The notes under the pieces: generated by a model
What the model saw: the letters and a program-made list of their open reading frames with translations, nothing else
What the model was told of the DNA's origin: nothing
Databases searched by the model: none
Shown: in pieces, positions 18,744 to 30,348 of the stretch
How positions within the stretch are numbered: the stretch's first letter is position 1
Layout: each line of letters opens with the position of its first letter
Origin: Streptomyces paludis
Lineage (GTDB): Bacteria; Actinomycetota; Actinomycetes; Streptomycetales; Streptomycetaceae
Assembly (NCBI RefSeq): GCF_003344965.1
Contig: NZ_CP031194.1
Location: 5,828,001-5,892,000, forward strand
DNA length: 64,000 nucleotides
Direction: 5' to 3'
Translations under genes and position numbers: made by a program

Positions 18744-18800
18744 CGGACGCGGGTGCGGGGGTACGGGCGGAGGCTGCCCGTACCCCCGCACCCGCGTCCG
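18744..18800. terminator. Long perfect hairpin between ftsY and the convergent prim-pol gene
   Basis: A 25-bp perfect stem (18744-18768 with 18776-18800) has a 7-base loop. Being symmetrical, it can act on both strands, ending ftsY rightward and the prim-pol gene leftward. It lacks a T tract, as is usual for terminators in high-GC actinobacteria. Confidence 0.75.
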
Positions 18801-18876
18801 GGGCGTGCAGCGCGCACCCGGCGCCGGTGCCGGTGTCCGTGGCTCCTGCTCCGGGCTCTCCCGGTGTCGCCCGGTG

Positions 18877-19539
18877 TCACCCGGTGGCGAAGCGGTGGCA
18901 GAGATACGCCAGGGTGCCGAGCAGCAGCCGGGCCGGCGGCGGCGCGGCGGCCGTGTCCAGCGACGGCGGCCGGAGCCAGCGCACGGGGCCGAGGCCGGCC
19001 GGCCGGGTCGGCGGCGCCGCGACATGGGCGCCGGGCCCCAGCGCGTGCAGATCGAGGTCGGCGTCGTCCCAGCCCATCCGGTAGAGCAGCGCGGGGAGTT
19101 CGGCGGCGGCGCCCGGCGCGACGAAGAAGTGGGCCCGCCCGCCCGGGGTCGCCGTCACCGGCCCCACCGGCAGCCCCATCCGCTCCAGCCGCACCAGCGC
19201 GCGGCTGCCCGCCGGTTCGGCGACATCGATGACGTCGAAGCACCGGCCCACCGGGAGCAGTACGGACGCGCCCGGCGCCGCGGCCCATGCCCCGGTGACC
19301 TCGGCGAGCGTCGAGCCCGCCGGGATCTCGCCCCGGCCCCGCGGATGCGCGCCGGGCTCGGGGCAGGCCGGGTCGCCGCAGGAGCAGCGCCCGTCCGGCG
19401 CCCGGGCGCCGAGGACGACGTCCCAGCCCCAGAGTCCGGTGTACTCCGCCACCTCGGTGCACTCTGCGGTGCGTCCGCGGCGGCGTGAGCCGGACCGCAT
19501 TTCCCGGATCTCCCGGATGCCGCCGATCGTGAAGCCCAT
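18877..19539 (-). CDS. Bifunctional DNA primase/polymerase (prim-pol) N-terminal domain protein
   Basis: A 220-aa single-domain protein resembling the archaeo-eukaryotic primase (prim-pol) domain common in actinobacteria and plasmids. It has GLWGWDVVLGARA, CSCGDPACPEPGAHPRG (Cys/His cluster near the nucleotide-binding part), VLLPVGRCFDVIDV (the acidic metal-binding strand) and GGRAHFFVAPGA. No helicase partner is fused or adjacent, and some catalytic residues cannot be confirmed by eye, so enzyme activity is inferred. The ATG at 19539 has GGAGGGGG as ribosome binding site. Confidence 0.75.
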   Translation of the reverse strand: MGFTIGGIREIREMRSGSRRRGRTAECTEVAEYTGLWGWDVVLGARAPDGRCSCGDPACPEPGAHPRGRGEIPAGSTLAEVTGAWAAAPGASVLLPVGRCFDVIDVAEPAGSRALVRLERMGLPVGPVTATPGGRAHFFVAPGAAAELPALLYRMGWDDADLDLHALGPGAHVAAPPTRPAGLGPVRWLRPPSLDTAAAPPPARLLLGTLAYLCHRFATG

Positions 19540-19993
19540 GCCCCCTCCAACGGGTGAACTCGCCGGTGGTTACGTGTCGCAGTCTGCCTGTTACTCTCCG
19601 TCGCCACCGGGGCGATCGGGACGGCGCAAAGAAGCATTCAGGGGTGTGCGAAGTGAAATACGCGCCCCGGCGTGCGAGGTTTTGGCCGTGCCCTGACCGT
19701 GGTGTGTCAAGTCAATCGCGCTCTGACATGGGTGAGTTCATTCGAAGGGGTGGCGAATGGTGGCGATTCTGTGAGCGCCCTCGCCGAAGGGGTGATCGTA
19801 GGATTACTTTCAGTACACGGGTTCAGGGGATAACGGTCCCACGGGTATGCCAAAGGCAACTCGGTTTCCTGTTCGAAGGGGGGCATCCTCCGGACAACAG
19901 GCCGTCACTCACGGCATTCTGATACCGGTTCGCAGCGGCGAGAGCCGCGACGCGACAAGGGCTTCTCAGGTTTCGGCGGATGGGGGCGTTCCA
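19540..19993. other. Divergent regulatory region between the prim-pol gene and nsdA
   Basis: About 450 bp with lower GC than the flanking genes, as expected of promoter DNA. TTACTCTCC near 19590 and GGGGATAACGG near 19828 resemble -10 regions. The nsdA frame remains open back to an ATG at 19847, so part of this interval could be coding if that start is used. Confidence 0.4.
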
Positions 19994-21472
19994 GTGGACG
20001 GCGGCGGCGCGGGCGGTACGAACACGGGCAAGCGTCCGAACGGACAACTCGGCTCGTGGTTCATCCGCAGCGGCTGGTCCAAGGGCGAGCTGGCCCGGCA
20101 GGTGAACCGCAGAGCGCGCGAGATGGGCGCCCACCACATCAGCACCGACACCTCCCGCGTCCGCCGCTGGCTCGACGGCGAACAGCCCCGCGAGCCGATC
20201 CCCCGGATCCTCTCCGAGCTGTTCTCCGAGCGCTTCGGCGCCGTCGTCGCCATTGAGGACCTCGGACTGCGCTCCGCCCACCAGTCGCCCTCGGTGTCCG
20301 GCGTCGATCTGCCCTGGACCGGACCGCAGACGGTCGCCCTGATCAGCGAGTTCTCCCGCAGCGATCTCATGCTGGCGCGCCGCGGCTTCCTCGGCACCTC
20401 GTTAGCCCTCGCCGCCGGGCCCTCGCTCGTGGAGCCCATGCAGCGCTGGCTGGTGCCCGCCCCGCCCGGGGACCCGGGCCGTACGGAGACCGGGCCCGCC
20501 GCCCCCTCCGCGCTGCCGGGACTCTCCGGCCCCGAGCTGGACCTGCTGGAGTCGACCACCGCGTGCTTCCGGCTCTGGGACGCCCAGTGCGGCGGCGGAC
20601 TGCGCCGCAAGGCCGTCGTCGGGCAGCTGCACGAGCTGACCGACCTGCTCCAGGAGTCGCACCCCGAGGCCACCTCCCGGCGGCTCTTCCGCTGCGCCGC
20701 CGAGCTGGCCGAGCTGGCCGGCTGGATGAGCTACGACGTCGGCCTCCAGCCCAACGCCCAGAAGTACTTCGTCCTGGCCCTGCACGCCGCCAAGGAGGCC
20801 GGGGACAAGCCGCTCGGCTCGTACATCCTGTCGTCCATGAGCCGCCAGATGATCCATCTGGGCCGGCCCGACGACGCGCTGGAGCTGATCCATCTCGCCC
20901 AGTACGGCAGCCGCGACAGCGCCACCCCCCGGACCCAGGCGATGCTGTATGCGATGGAGGCCCGGGCATACGCCAATATGGGCCAGCCGAGCCGGACCAA
21001 GCGCGCTGTCCGAATGGCCGAGGACACCTTCTCCGACATCGGTCTCGACGGCGAGCCGGAGCCCGACTGGATCCGCTTCTTCTCCGAGGCCGAGCTGAAC
21101 GGCGAGAACGCGCACTCGTACCGCGATCTGGCCTACGTCGCCGGCCGCAGCCCCACCTACGCCTCCCTGGCCGAGCCCGTCATGCGGCGCGCCGTCGAGC
21201 TGTTCGCCAAGGACGAGGACCACCAGCGGTCGTATGCGCTGAACCTCATCGGGATGGCCACCGTCCACCTCCTCAACCGCGAGCCCGAACAGTCCGCGGC
21301 CCTTGCGGAGCAAGCCATGCGGGTGGCCGGCAAGGTCCGCTCGGAGCGGGTCAACACCCGGCTGCGCAAGACCCTCTCCGCCGCCGCCCGGGACTTCGGG
21401 GACGTCGCCGACGTCGTCGATCTCACCGAGCGGCTCGCCGCCCGCCTCCCCGAGTCCGCGGAGGCCGTCTGA
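19994..21472 (+). CDS. nsdA: NsdA-like negative regulator of development and antibiotic production
   Basis: A 492-aa protein. The N-terminal 85 residues resemble a helix-turn-helix domain (SWFIRSGWSKGELARQVNRR, DTSRVRRWLDGEQPREPIPR). A helical region follows, starting GFLGTSLALAAGPSLVEPMQRW, and then TPR-like repeats (RRLFRCAAELAELAGWMSYD, AKEAGDKPLGSYILSSMSR, AMLYAMEARAYANMGQPSR). In S. coelicolor nsdA lies just upstream of amtB and its loss increases sporulation and antibiotic output. I recognise it by position and sequence. The GTG at 19994 is chosen for similarity to that family start; ATG 19847 is possible. Confidence 0.85.
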   Translation: MDGGGAGGTNTGKRPNGQLGSWFIRSGWSKGELARQVNRRAREMGAHHISTDTSRVRRWLDGEQPREPIPRILSELFSERFGAVVAIEDLGLRSAHQSPSVSGVDLPWTGPQTVALISEFSRSDLMLARRGFLGTSLALAAGPSLVEPMQRWLVPAPPGDPGRTETGPAAPSALPGLSGPELDLLESTTACFRLWDAQCGGGLRRKAVVGQLHELTDLLQESHPEATSRRLFRCAAELAELAGWMSYDVGLQPNAQKYFVLALHAAKEAGDKPLGSYILSSMSRQMIHLGRPDDALELIHLAQYGSRDSATPRTQAMLYAMEARAYANMGQPSRTKRAVRMAEDTFSDIGLDGEPEPDWIRFFSEAELNGENAHSYRDLAYVAGRSPTYASLAEPVMRRAVELFAKDEDHQRSYALNLIGMATVHLLNREPEQSAALAEQAMRVAGKVRSERVNTRLRKTLSAAARDFGDVADVVDLTERLAARLPESAEAV

Positions 21473-21786
21473 ACTGCGGACACACCGTCCGCACCGCCCA
21501 GGCTCCGGCCGCGGCGCTCACCCCGTACAGCCCGACACGGCTCCCCCGCCGCCAGGACAGCAGGGTGACCGCCGCGGCCGGTTTACGACGCCCGGAAAGG
21601 GCGTTCACGGCCAGGTGGCGAGATCTGCCGGTTCACCGGGTCGTAACACACGGGACACCTTCGTCACCGGTGCGAAACGTCGAGCTGCACTGACCGAAAC
21701 GGCGCTGCGCGAATCTCCTCAGCACAGTCGGCCCTCAAACGTGAGCATCCGCACGGGCCGTTCCCACCCACGAGGAGACGCTGGCC
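21473..21786. other. Intergenic region carrying the amtB promoter
   Basis: A 314-bp interval with no credible gene. It contains the tandem GlnR-like site described separately and ends with GAGGAG as the amtB ribosome binding site (about 21773-21778). I see no clear stem-loop terminator after nsdA. Confidence 0.5.
21643..21678 (+). promoter_or_regulatory. Tandem GlnR-type binding site upstream of amtB
   Basis: GTAAC-6-GACAC (21643-21658) and GTCAC-6-GAAAC (21663-21678) are separated by four bases. The actinobacterial GlnR half-site pattern is gTnAC-6-GaAAC, and this paired layout with 22-bp helical phasing matches the activator sites known in front of amtB in Streptomyces. It lies 109 bp upstream of the amtB start, so the operon is expected to be induced under nitrogen limitation. 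Confidence 0.8.
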
Positions 21787-23405
<1,619 letters not shown>

Positions 23406-23421
23406 AGACGGGAACGACTGG

Positions 23422-25878
23422 GTGACGAGCCTCGAAGAGACCACCGAAGAGACAGACTCGGGACCCAGCGGCTACGCGGCGGCCCGGCTGCGCCTCCTCC
23501 AGGAGAAGGCGCAGTCCGGGCCGCCGCGCCGTGCCGCGCTGGCCCGCCTCACCGACGACTGGCTGAACGCGCTGTTCACCACCGCCGCCCGGGAGGCAGG
23601 CGTCCGCGGCGCCGCCCTCGTCGCCGTGGGCGGCTACGGACGCGGCGAACTCTCCCCGCGCAGCGACCTCGACCTGCTGCTCCTCCACGACGGAAAGTCC
23701 GCCCCCGGCGCCATCGCCGCCCTGGCCGACCGCGTCTGGTACCCCGTATGGGACCTCGGACTCGCCCTCGACCACTCCGTACGGACCCCCGCCGAGGCGC
23801 GCAAGACGGCCGCCGAGGACCTCAAGGCACAGCTCGGGCTGCTCGACGCCCGCCATGTCTCCGGCGACCTCGGCCTGGTCACCGGCGTCCGCACCGCGAT
23901 CCTCGCCGACTGGCGCAACACCGCGCTCAAACGCCTCCCCGCCCTCGACGAACTCTGCCGCGAGCGCGCCGAACGCCTGGGCGAGCTGCAATTCCTGCTG
24001 GAACCCGACCTCAAGGAGGCCCGGGGCGGCCTCCGCGACGCCACCGCCCTGCGCGCCGTCGCCGCCTCCTGGCTCGCCGACGCCCCCCGCGAAGGGCTCG
24101 CCGACGCCCGCCGCGCGCTCCTGGACGCCCGGGACGCCCTGCACCTGACCACCGGCCGCGCCACCGACCGGCTCGCCCTCCAGGAACAGGACCCCGTCGC
24201 CGCCGAACTCGGCCTGCTCGACGCAGACGCCCTGCTCCGCCAGGTCTACGAGGCCGCCCGTACGGTGTCGTACGCCTCCGACGTCACCTGGCGCGAGGTG
24301 AACCGGGTGCTCCGCTCCCGGTCCGTACGGCCCCGGCTGCGCGCCATGCTCGGCGGCAAACCGGTCCCCGAGCGCACCCCGCTCGCCGAAGGCGTCGTCG
24401 AACACGACGGCGAGGTCGTCCTCGCCCGTACCGCCCGCCCCGAACGCGACTCCGTGCTCCCGCTGCGCGCCGCCGCCGCGGCCGCCCAGGCCGGGCTGCC
24501 GATCTCGCTGCACGCCGTACGCCGGCTCGCCGCCGCCGCCAAACCACTGCCCGTACCGTGGCCCGCCGAGGCCCGCGAGGAGCTGGTCACGCTGCTCGGC
24601 GCCGGCGAGTCCACCGTCCCCGTCTGGGAGGCGCTCGAAGCCGAGGGGCTGATCACCCGGCTGCTGCCCGACTGGGAACGGGTCCGCTGCCGCCCCCAGC
24701 GCAACCCCGTCCATACCTGGACCGTTGACCGCCACCTCGTCCAGACCGCCGTCCAGGCGTCCTCGCTGACCCGCCGTGTAAGCCGCCCCGACCTCCTCCT
24801 CGTCTGCGCCCTCCTCCACGACATCGGCAAGGGCTGGCCCGGCGACCACTCGGTGGCCGGCGAGGTCATCGCCCGCGATGTCGCCGCCCGGATCGGCTTC
24901 GACCACGACGACACCGCCGTCGTCGCCACCGTCGTCCGCCACCACCTGCTGCTCGTCGACACCGCGACCCGGCGCGACCTGGACGACCCCGCCACCGTCG
25001 GCTCCGTCGCCTCCCGCGTCGGCTCCCTCACCACCCTGGAACTCCTGCACGCCCTCACCGAGGCCGACGCGCTGGCCACCGGACCGGCGGCCTGGTCGTC
25101 CTGGCGCGCCTCGCTCGTCGCCGACCTCGTCGCGCGCGTGGCCGCCGTCCTCGCCGGCGAGGACCCCGCGGAGCCCGAACCCGCCGCGCCCAGCGCCGAG
25201 CAGGAACGCCTCGCCGTCGAGGCGCTGCGCACCGGCGGGCCCGTACTCGCGCTGCACGCGCAGACCGAGCCCGCGCAGGACGGCGACCCCGGGGGCGCCC
25301 CCGAACCCGTCGGCGTCGAACTCCACATCGCCCTGCCCGACCGGCCCGGGGTGCTGCCCGCCGCGGCGGGAGTCCTCGCGCTGCACCGGCTCACCGTACG
25401 GGCGGCCGATCTGCGCGCGATCGAACTGCCCACCGAACTCGGCACCTCGGAAGTGCTCCTGCTGAGCTGGCGCGTCGCCGCCGCCTACGGCTCCCTGCCG
25501 CAGGCCGCCCGGCTCCGCGCCGATCTCGTACGGGCCCTGGACGGCTCCCTCGACATCCGCGCCAGGCTGGCCGAGCGCGAGGCCGCCTACCCGCGCCGCC
25601 GGGGCGTCCAGGCCCCGCCGCCGCGGGTCACCGCCCTGCCCACCGCCTCCCAGCACGCGACCGTCATCGAGGTCCGCGCCCAGGACGCGCCGGGCCTGCT
25701 GCACCGCATCGGCCACGCGCTGGAGACGGCGCGGGTACGGGTGCGCAGCGCGCATGTCTCCACCCTGGGCGCCAACGCGGTCGACGCGTTCTACGTGACG
25801 ACCGACCGCGGGCGCCCCCTCCCGGCGGCGGACGCCGCCGAGCTGGCACGCGCGGTCGAGAGCGCGTTGCGCGGCTGA
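23422..25878 (+). CDS. glnD: [Protein-PII] nucleotidyltransferase GlnD
   Basis: An 818-aa bifunctional sensor. Its nucleotidyltransferase domain has VGGYGRGELSPRSDLDLLLL (about residues 67-86), a GlnD-type helical region has RGGLRDATALR, an HD domain has CALLHDIGKGWPGDHS, and two ACT domains at the C-terminus start at IALPDRPGVLPAAAGVLALH and VRAQDAPGLLHRIGHAL. It modifies GlnK at Tyr51; in Streptomyces the enzyme adenylylates. It follows glnK by 16 nt. The GTG at 23422 is chosen because the frame upstream is a shadow of glnK; its ribosome binding site is weak, suggesting coupling. Confidence 0.95.
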   Translation: MTSLEETTEETDSGPSGYAAARLRLLQEKAQSGPPRRAALARLTDDWLNALFTTAAREAGVRGAALVAVGGYGRGELSPRSDLDLLLLHDGKSAPGAIAALADRVWYPVWDLGLALDHSVRTPAEARKTAAEDLKAQLGLLDARHVSGDLGLVTGVRTAILADWRNTALKRLPALDELCRERAERLGELQFLLEPDLKEARGGLRDATALRAVAASWLADAPREGLADARRALLDARDALHLTTGRATDRLALQEQDPVAAELGLLDADALLRQVYEAARTVSYASDVTWREVNRVLRSRSVRPRLRAMLGGKPVPERTPLAEGVVEHDGEVVLARTARPERDSVLPLRAAAAAAQAGLPISLHAVRRLAAAAKPLPVPWPAEAREELVTLLGAGESTVPVWEALEAEGLITRLLPDWERVRCRPQRNPVHTWTVDRHLVQTAVQASSLTRRVSRPDLLLVCALLHDIGKGWPGDHSVAGEVIARDVAARIGFDHDDTAVVATVVRHHLLLVDTATRRDLDDPATVGSVASRVGSLTTLELLHALTEADALATGPAAWSSWRASLVADLVARVAAVLAGEDPAEPEPAAPSAEQERLAVEALRTGGPVLALHAQTEPAQDGDPGGAPEPVGVELHIALPDRPGVLPAAAGVLALHRLTVRAADLRAIELPTELGTSEVLLLSWRVAAAYGSLPQAARLRADLVRALDGSLDIRARLAEREAAYPRRRGVQAPPPRVTALPTASQHATVIEVRAQDAPGLLHRIGHALETARVRVRSAHVSTLGANAVDAFYVTTDRGRPLPAADAAELARAVESALRG

Positions 25879-25905
25879 CGCCGCGTGTGGCCCGGGGACG
25901 GCGCG

Positions 25906-25944
25906 CGTACGGCCGGGACGGCGGTCACCCGTCCCGGCCGTACG
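25906..25944 (+). terminator. Hairpin terminator of the amtB-glnK-glnD operon
   Basis: A 16-bp perfect stem, CGTACGGCCGGGACGG (25906-25921) with its complement (25929-25944), and a 7-base loop, 28 nt after the glnD stop. No T tract follows. Confidence 0.75.
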
Positions 25945-26074
25945 GCCTGCCGGACCTTGGCTGTCCACAGGGGCAGACCCCACCGCGTGCGGCCGGATAC
26001 CCTGGGGGACGGTCCGTTCGTTCCGTACAACGGTCCCCACCCACCCGCCCCCGACCTGAGGATCCGCGACCGCC

Positions 26075-27607
<1,533 letters not shown>

Positions 27608-28057
27608 TCCCTCCCGGTGGGGGCCGGTTCGGGGTGCGGCTGGTTGTCCCGTGTGCCGGGGGCCGGGGCACTCCGGAGGCGCATCCCCGGATGCATGATT
27701 TACGCCGCCGCGCGGGCCGGTTCTTTGACTGCGGACCGTTCAGCGGCACAAATCACGCTCTACATCCGGGGACGTCACCTCCTGCGACCCCGGCCCCCTC
27801 CCGCCGGTGGTCGGCCGGGCCACGAACTCCCCGGGCCGGGGCCGGTGGGTCTGTGCGGGCGGGGAAGGGGGCACCGCAGGGGGTGCGTGTCCGGACGTAA
27901 AGCGCGATTTGTGCCGCTGAGCGAGACCCGCGGGTACGGTCCGGCCCGCACGCGGCGTAAATCGTGCAGTCCGGGCATGTGCCACCGGAGGGGACCCCGG
28001 TGACAACCCGCAGGTACCGCCGGGTCCCGCCCAAGACGGACAAGGCACCCCGCCCCG
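27608..28057. other. Noncoding interval after ffh containing a large inverted repeat
   Basis: A 450-bp interval between ffh and the convergent methyltransferase. It is dominated by two inverted ~85-bp arms (separate entry). Short ORFs cross it on both strands, but they are explained by the repeat and have no ribosome binding sites. Confidence 0.6.
27686..27975. repeat. Two-armed inverted repeat, ~85 bp arms separated by ~120 bp
   Basis: Arm A (27686-27770) and the reverse complement of arm B (27891-27975) align along their whole length at roughly three quarters identity. Shared blocks are GATTTACGCCGC, GCGGGCCGG and TCAGCGGCACAAATC, and the ends are CCGG-rich. The central ~20 bases differ. 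Each arm is itself an imperfect palindrome, because GATTTACGCCGC in its left part faces GCGGCACAAATC in its right part. It could fold as two hairpins or one long stem. A miniature inverted-repeat element or a large bidirectional terminator are possible explanations; I do not recognise a named family. Confidence 0.8.
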
Positions 28058-28891
28058 CTACCGCGTACGCGCGATCAGGTAGCGGAAGACGTTCGGCATC
28101 CAGACCGTGCCGTCGCGGCGCAGGTGTGGGTGGAGTGCCTCGCCGATTTCCTTCTCCACCTGCCGACGGTCCGTCGCCCCGATCGCTCCGTCGAAGACGC
28201 CCGTCGACAGCAGTCCCCGGACCGCGCTGTCCTGGTCCGCGTAGCCGAAGGGGCAGGCGACCCGGCCCGAGCCGTCCGGTTCGAGGCCGGCGCGGGCGGC
28301 GACGTCCTCCAGGTCGTCGCGGTGCGCCGGGTGCCAGCCGTCCTTGCGGAGGCGGTCGGTGAGGCGGCCCGCGACCCGGAGCACCGCGTCCGTGGCGCAG
28401 CGTTCGGGTGGGCCCCAGCCGGCCAGGACCACCGGGGTGCCGCGGCCGGCCAGCGGGATGGCCGTGCGGAGGGCCGGGGTCAGCCCCGAGGCGTCCCGCG
28501 CCGCCGAGCCGATCGGCTGGAAGGCGGTGATCAGGTCGTACGGGGAACGGCCGGGCTCCTCCGCGGCGTCGGCCAGCGCGGCGTCGGCGATCCGGTCGGC
28601 GGGCAGCAGGGTGCCGGGGCCGTGCTCCCGGGCCGCGCCCAGCCGCTCGCGGGCCAGCGCGAGCCGTTCCGTGTCGGAGTCGACGCCGGTCACCCGGGCG
28701 CCGCGGGTGGCGGCGAGCACCAGGGCGAGCCCGGAGCCGCAGCCGAGGCCGAGCACCCGGGTCCCGGCGCGGACCTCCAGGCGTTCATACACCGCTTCGT
28801 AGAGCGGCACCAGCATCCGTTCCTGGATCTCGGCCCAGTCACGCGCGCGCGTGACCGGGCCGTCGTCGCGCTGGATGAGCGTAGGTGTCAT
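28058..28891 (-). CDS. SAM-dependent methyltransferase
   Basis: A 277-aa class I methyltransferase. Motif I is RVLGLGCGSGLALVLAATRG, and the acidic end of strand 2 is in GARVTGVDSDTERLALARER. The C-terminal third (LLSTGVFDGAIGATDRRQVE, RDGTVWMPNVFRYLIAR) resembles Streptomyces proteins annotated only as methyltransferases; the substrate is unknown. I chose the ATG at 28891 because MTPTLIQRDDGPVTRARDW begins the conserved part; the frame is open to 29098. The ribosome binding site is weak. Confidence 0.8.
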   Translation of the reverse strand: MTPTLIQRDDGPVTRARDWAEIQERMLVPLYEAVYERLEVRAGTRVLGLGCGSGLALVLAATRGARVTGVDSDTERLALARERLGAAREHGPGTLLPADRIADAALADAAEEPGRSPYDLITAFQPIGSAARDASGLTPALRTAIPLAGRGTPVVLAGWGPPERCATDAVLRVAGRLTDRLRKDGWHPAHRDDLEDVAARAGLEPDGSGRVACPFGYADQDSAVRGLLSTGVFDGAIGATDRRQVEKEIGEALHPHLRRDGTVWMPNVFRYLIARTR

Positions 28892-29556
28892 GGATAGCGC
28901 CCCAATCCGCCGAGAGGTCCGTGGTGTCCTGCTGGACAGCCCCCCGTGTATCCGCGCGCTCACATCCCCCGAATGCCAGGGAACTCCCCATCCGGGCCCG
29001 CGTCCAGTGGGTGACGGGCCATGTCGGGCGGGTGGGGCCGGTGGCCGGAGGGCGGGCCGCGGGGGGCTGTACGGGGCCCGGCGAGCGGTTCCGGCCATCT
29101 CCGGGAGCCGTCCCCGACTCCGGTGTACGGGAAGTGCCGAGGCCGGGCGGCCGGGCCGGGCTCCGGCGCGGTGCGGCGGCGGGCGGATTAGGCCATACGG
29201 GTGTGGATCGGCGTGGTGGCGGGCCGGTCCGGAAGCGTCGCGCCGATGTCCGGGGCGGTGCGGGAATTGGATTGTGCCCCCGGTACTGTCACCGTCGGGG
29301 ACCGTGCCCGCCGGTGGTGGTGCCGCCCGGCCGGTGACCGGCGCGAAGGGCGCGGGGAGCCCGTAGACGTAGATCGTCTACGCGTGGCTGCGTACCCGGC
29401 GCTACGTACCGGCTTGCGATGGGCTGCGAGGCTTTCTCCGCAGATCGACGCACCCGCCCTCGTCAGGACGCATCAAGGGCAACTGACGGGTACGTGCAAA
29501 TTATTTGGGATGCCCCGTAATGGAACCCGGGAGGGTTCCGGCTCGTTGTTCACGAC
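28892..29556. other. 665-bp intergenic region with palindromes
   Basis: Separates the leftward methyltransferase gene from the rightward SprT-like gene. I see no credible ORF. It holds an 8-bp inverted repeat, CGTAGACG (29362-29369) with CGTCTACG (29375-29382), an AT-richer patch (CAAATTATTTGGGATG, about 29497-29512) that could be promoter DNA, and a second inverted repeat, GGAACCC (29522-29528) with GGGTTCC (29533-29539), 18 bp before the start of the next gene. Confidence 0.5.
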
Positions 29557-30150
29557 GTGAGCACGACACCACCTGTTCTCGCCGCAGAGCTGGCACAGGC
29601 GTGGGCCGATATTCAGCGGTCCCACCCCGAGCTGCCGGATCTTGCCGCGCCAGAGTCCCTGATCGGAGAGTCGTCGTCCGCCTGTGGCGCCGAGCTCTCC
29701 TTCGAACGACTGCTTCACGAAGCGGTCCACGGCATCGCCGCGGCCAGAGGTGTCCGGGACACCTCGCGCGCGGGCCGCTACCACAACCGCCGATTCCTGG
29801 CGATCGCCGAGGAGATGGGCCTCGACCATCCCGATGAACCGCATGCGAGCAGCGGTTTCTCCCTGGTCGCGCTCAGCCCCGAGGCCAAGCGCCGGTATCG
29901 CCCGACCATCGAGCGACTCCAGCGCGCCCTCAAGGCGCACACGGTCGCGACAGCGGCCGACACCAAGCGCAGCTTCCGGGGGCCGGCCGCCCGGCACGGC
30001 TCCTCCGGGGGCGGTGTCCGCGTCAAGGCGGTCTGCGACTGCGGCCGGAACGTACGGGTCGTCCCGTCCGTCCTCGCCCAGGCGCCGATCGTCTGCGGGG
30101 GCTGCGGCAAGCCCTTCCGTATCCCGGAAACGGTCGCCGCCGCGAGCTGA
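29557..30150 (+). CDS. SprT-like zinc metallopeptidase domain protein
   Basis: A 197-aa protein with a zincin motif LLHEAVHGIAAARG (HExxH, about residues 53-57) and a third candidate ligand in RYHNRRFLAIAEEMG, the SprT-like spacing. The C-terminus forms a small zinc ribbon: VCDCGRNVRVV and VCGGCGKPF. SprT/Spartan-type proteins cleave DNA-protein crosslinks in eukaryotes; the bacterial role is little known, so function is inferred. Start is GTG, preceded by a perfect inverted repeat rather than a clear ribosome binding site. Confidence 0.75.
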   Translation: MSTTPPVLAAELAQAWADIQRSHPELPDLAAPESLIGESSSACGAELSFERLLHEAVHGIAAARGVRDTSRAGRYHNRRFLAIAEEMGLDHPDEPHASSGFSLVALSPEAKRRYRPTIERLQRALKAHTVATAADTKRSFRGPAARHGSSGGGVRVKAVCDCGRNVRVVPSVLAQAPIVCGGCGKPFRIPETVAAAS

Positions 30151-30348
30151 GCCCGTCCCGCGGGTCCTGCCGCACCCCGGGCCGGTCAGGTCCCGGTCAG
30201 GGGTGTGGCAGAATGGCCAGCCGTACTCGACAGTCGCACAGGACCCCTCTCTCCTCCGGCTGACGCGTCCATCGGGCGGATCGGGTACCGCAACCCCACG
30301 CGGCTCCCGCAATGCCCAACCACGTCAAGACCAGGAGACACCACTCCA

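Noticed and set aside
27617..28003. Short ORFs across the inverted repeat after ffh, including one starting MIYAAARAGSLTADRSAAQI
   Set aside because: They lie wholly inside the repeat, lack ribosome binding sites and occur on both strands because the arms are inverted copies.
28892..29556. Possible hidden gene in the 665-bp gap before the SprT-like gene
   Set aside because: The frames present are shadows rich in Gly/Arg/Pro with no start signal; the palindromes and AT-rich patch suggest regulatory DNA instead.
30201..30348. A tRNA-like GGCAGAATGGCC stretch upstream of rpsP
   Set aside because: It has no cloverleaf, anticodon stem or T-arm (GGTTCRA); it is the rpsP leader and promoter.
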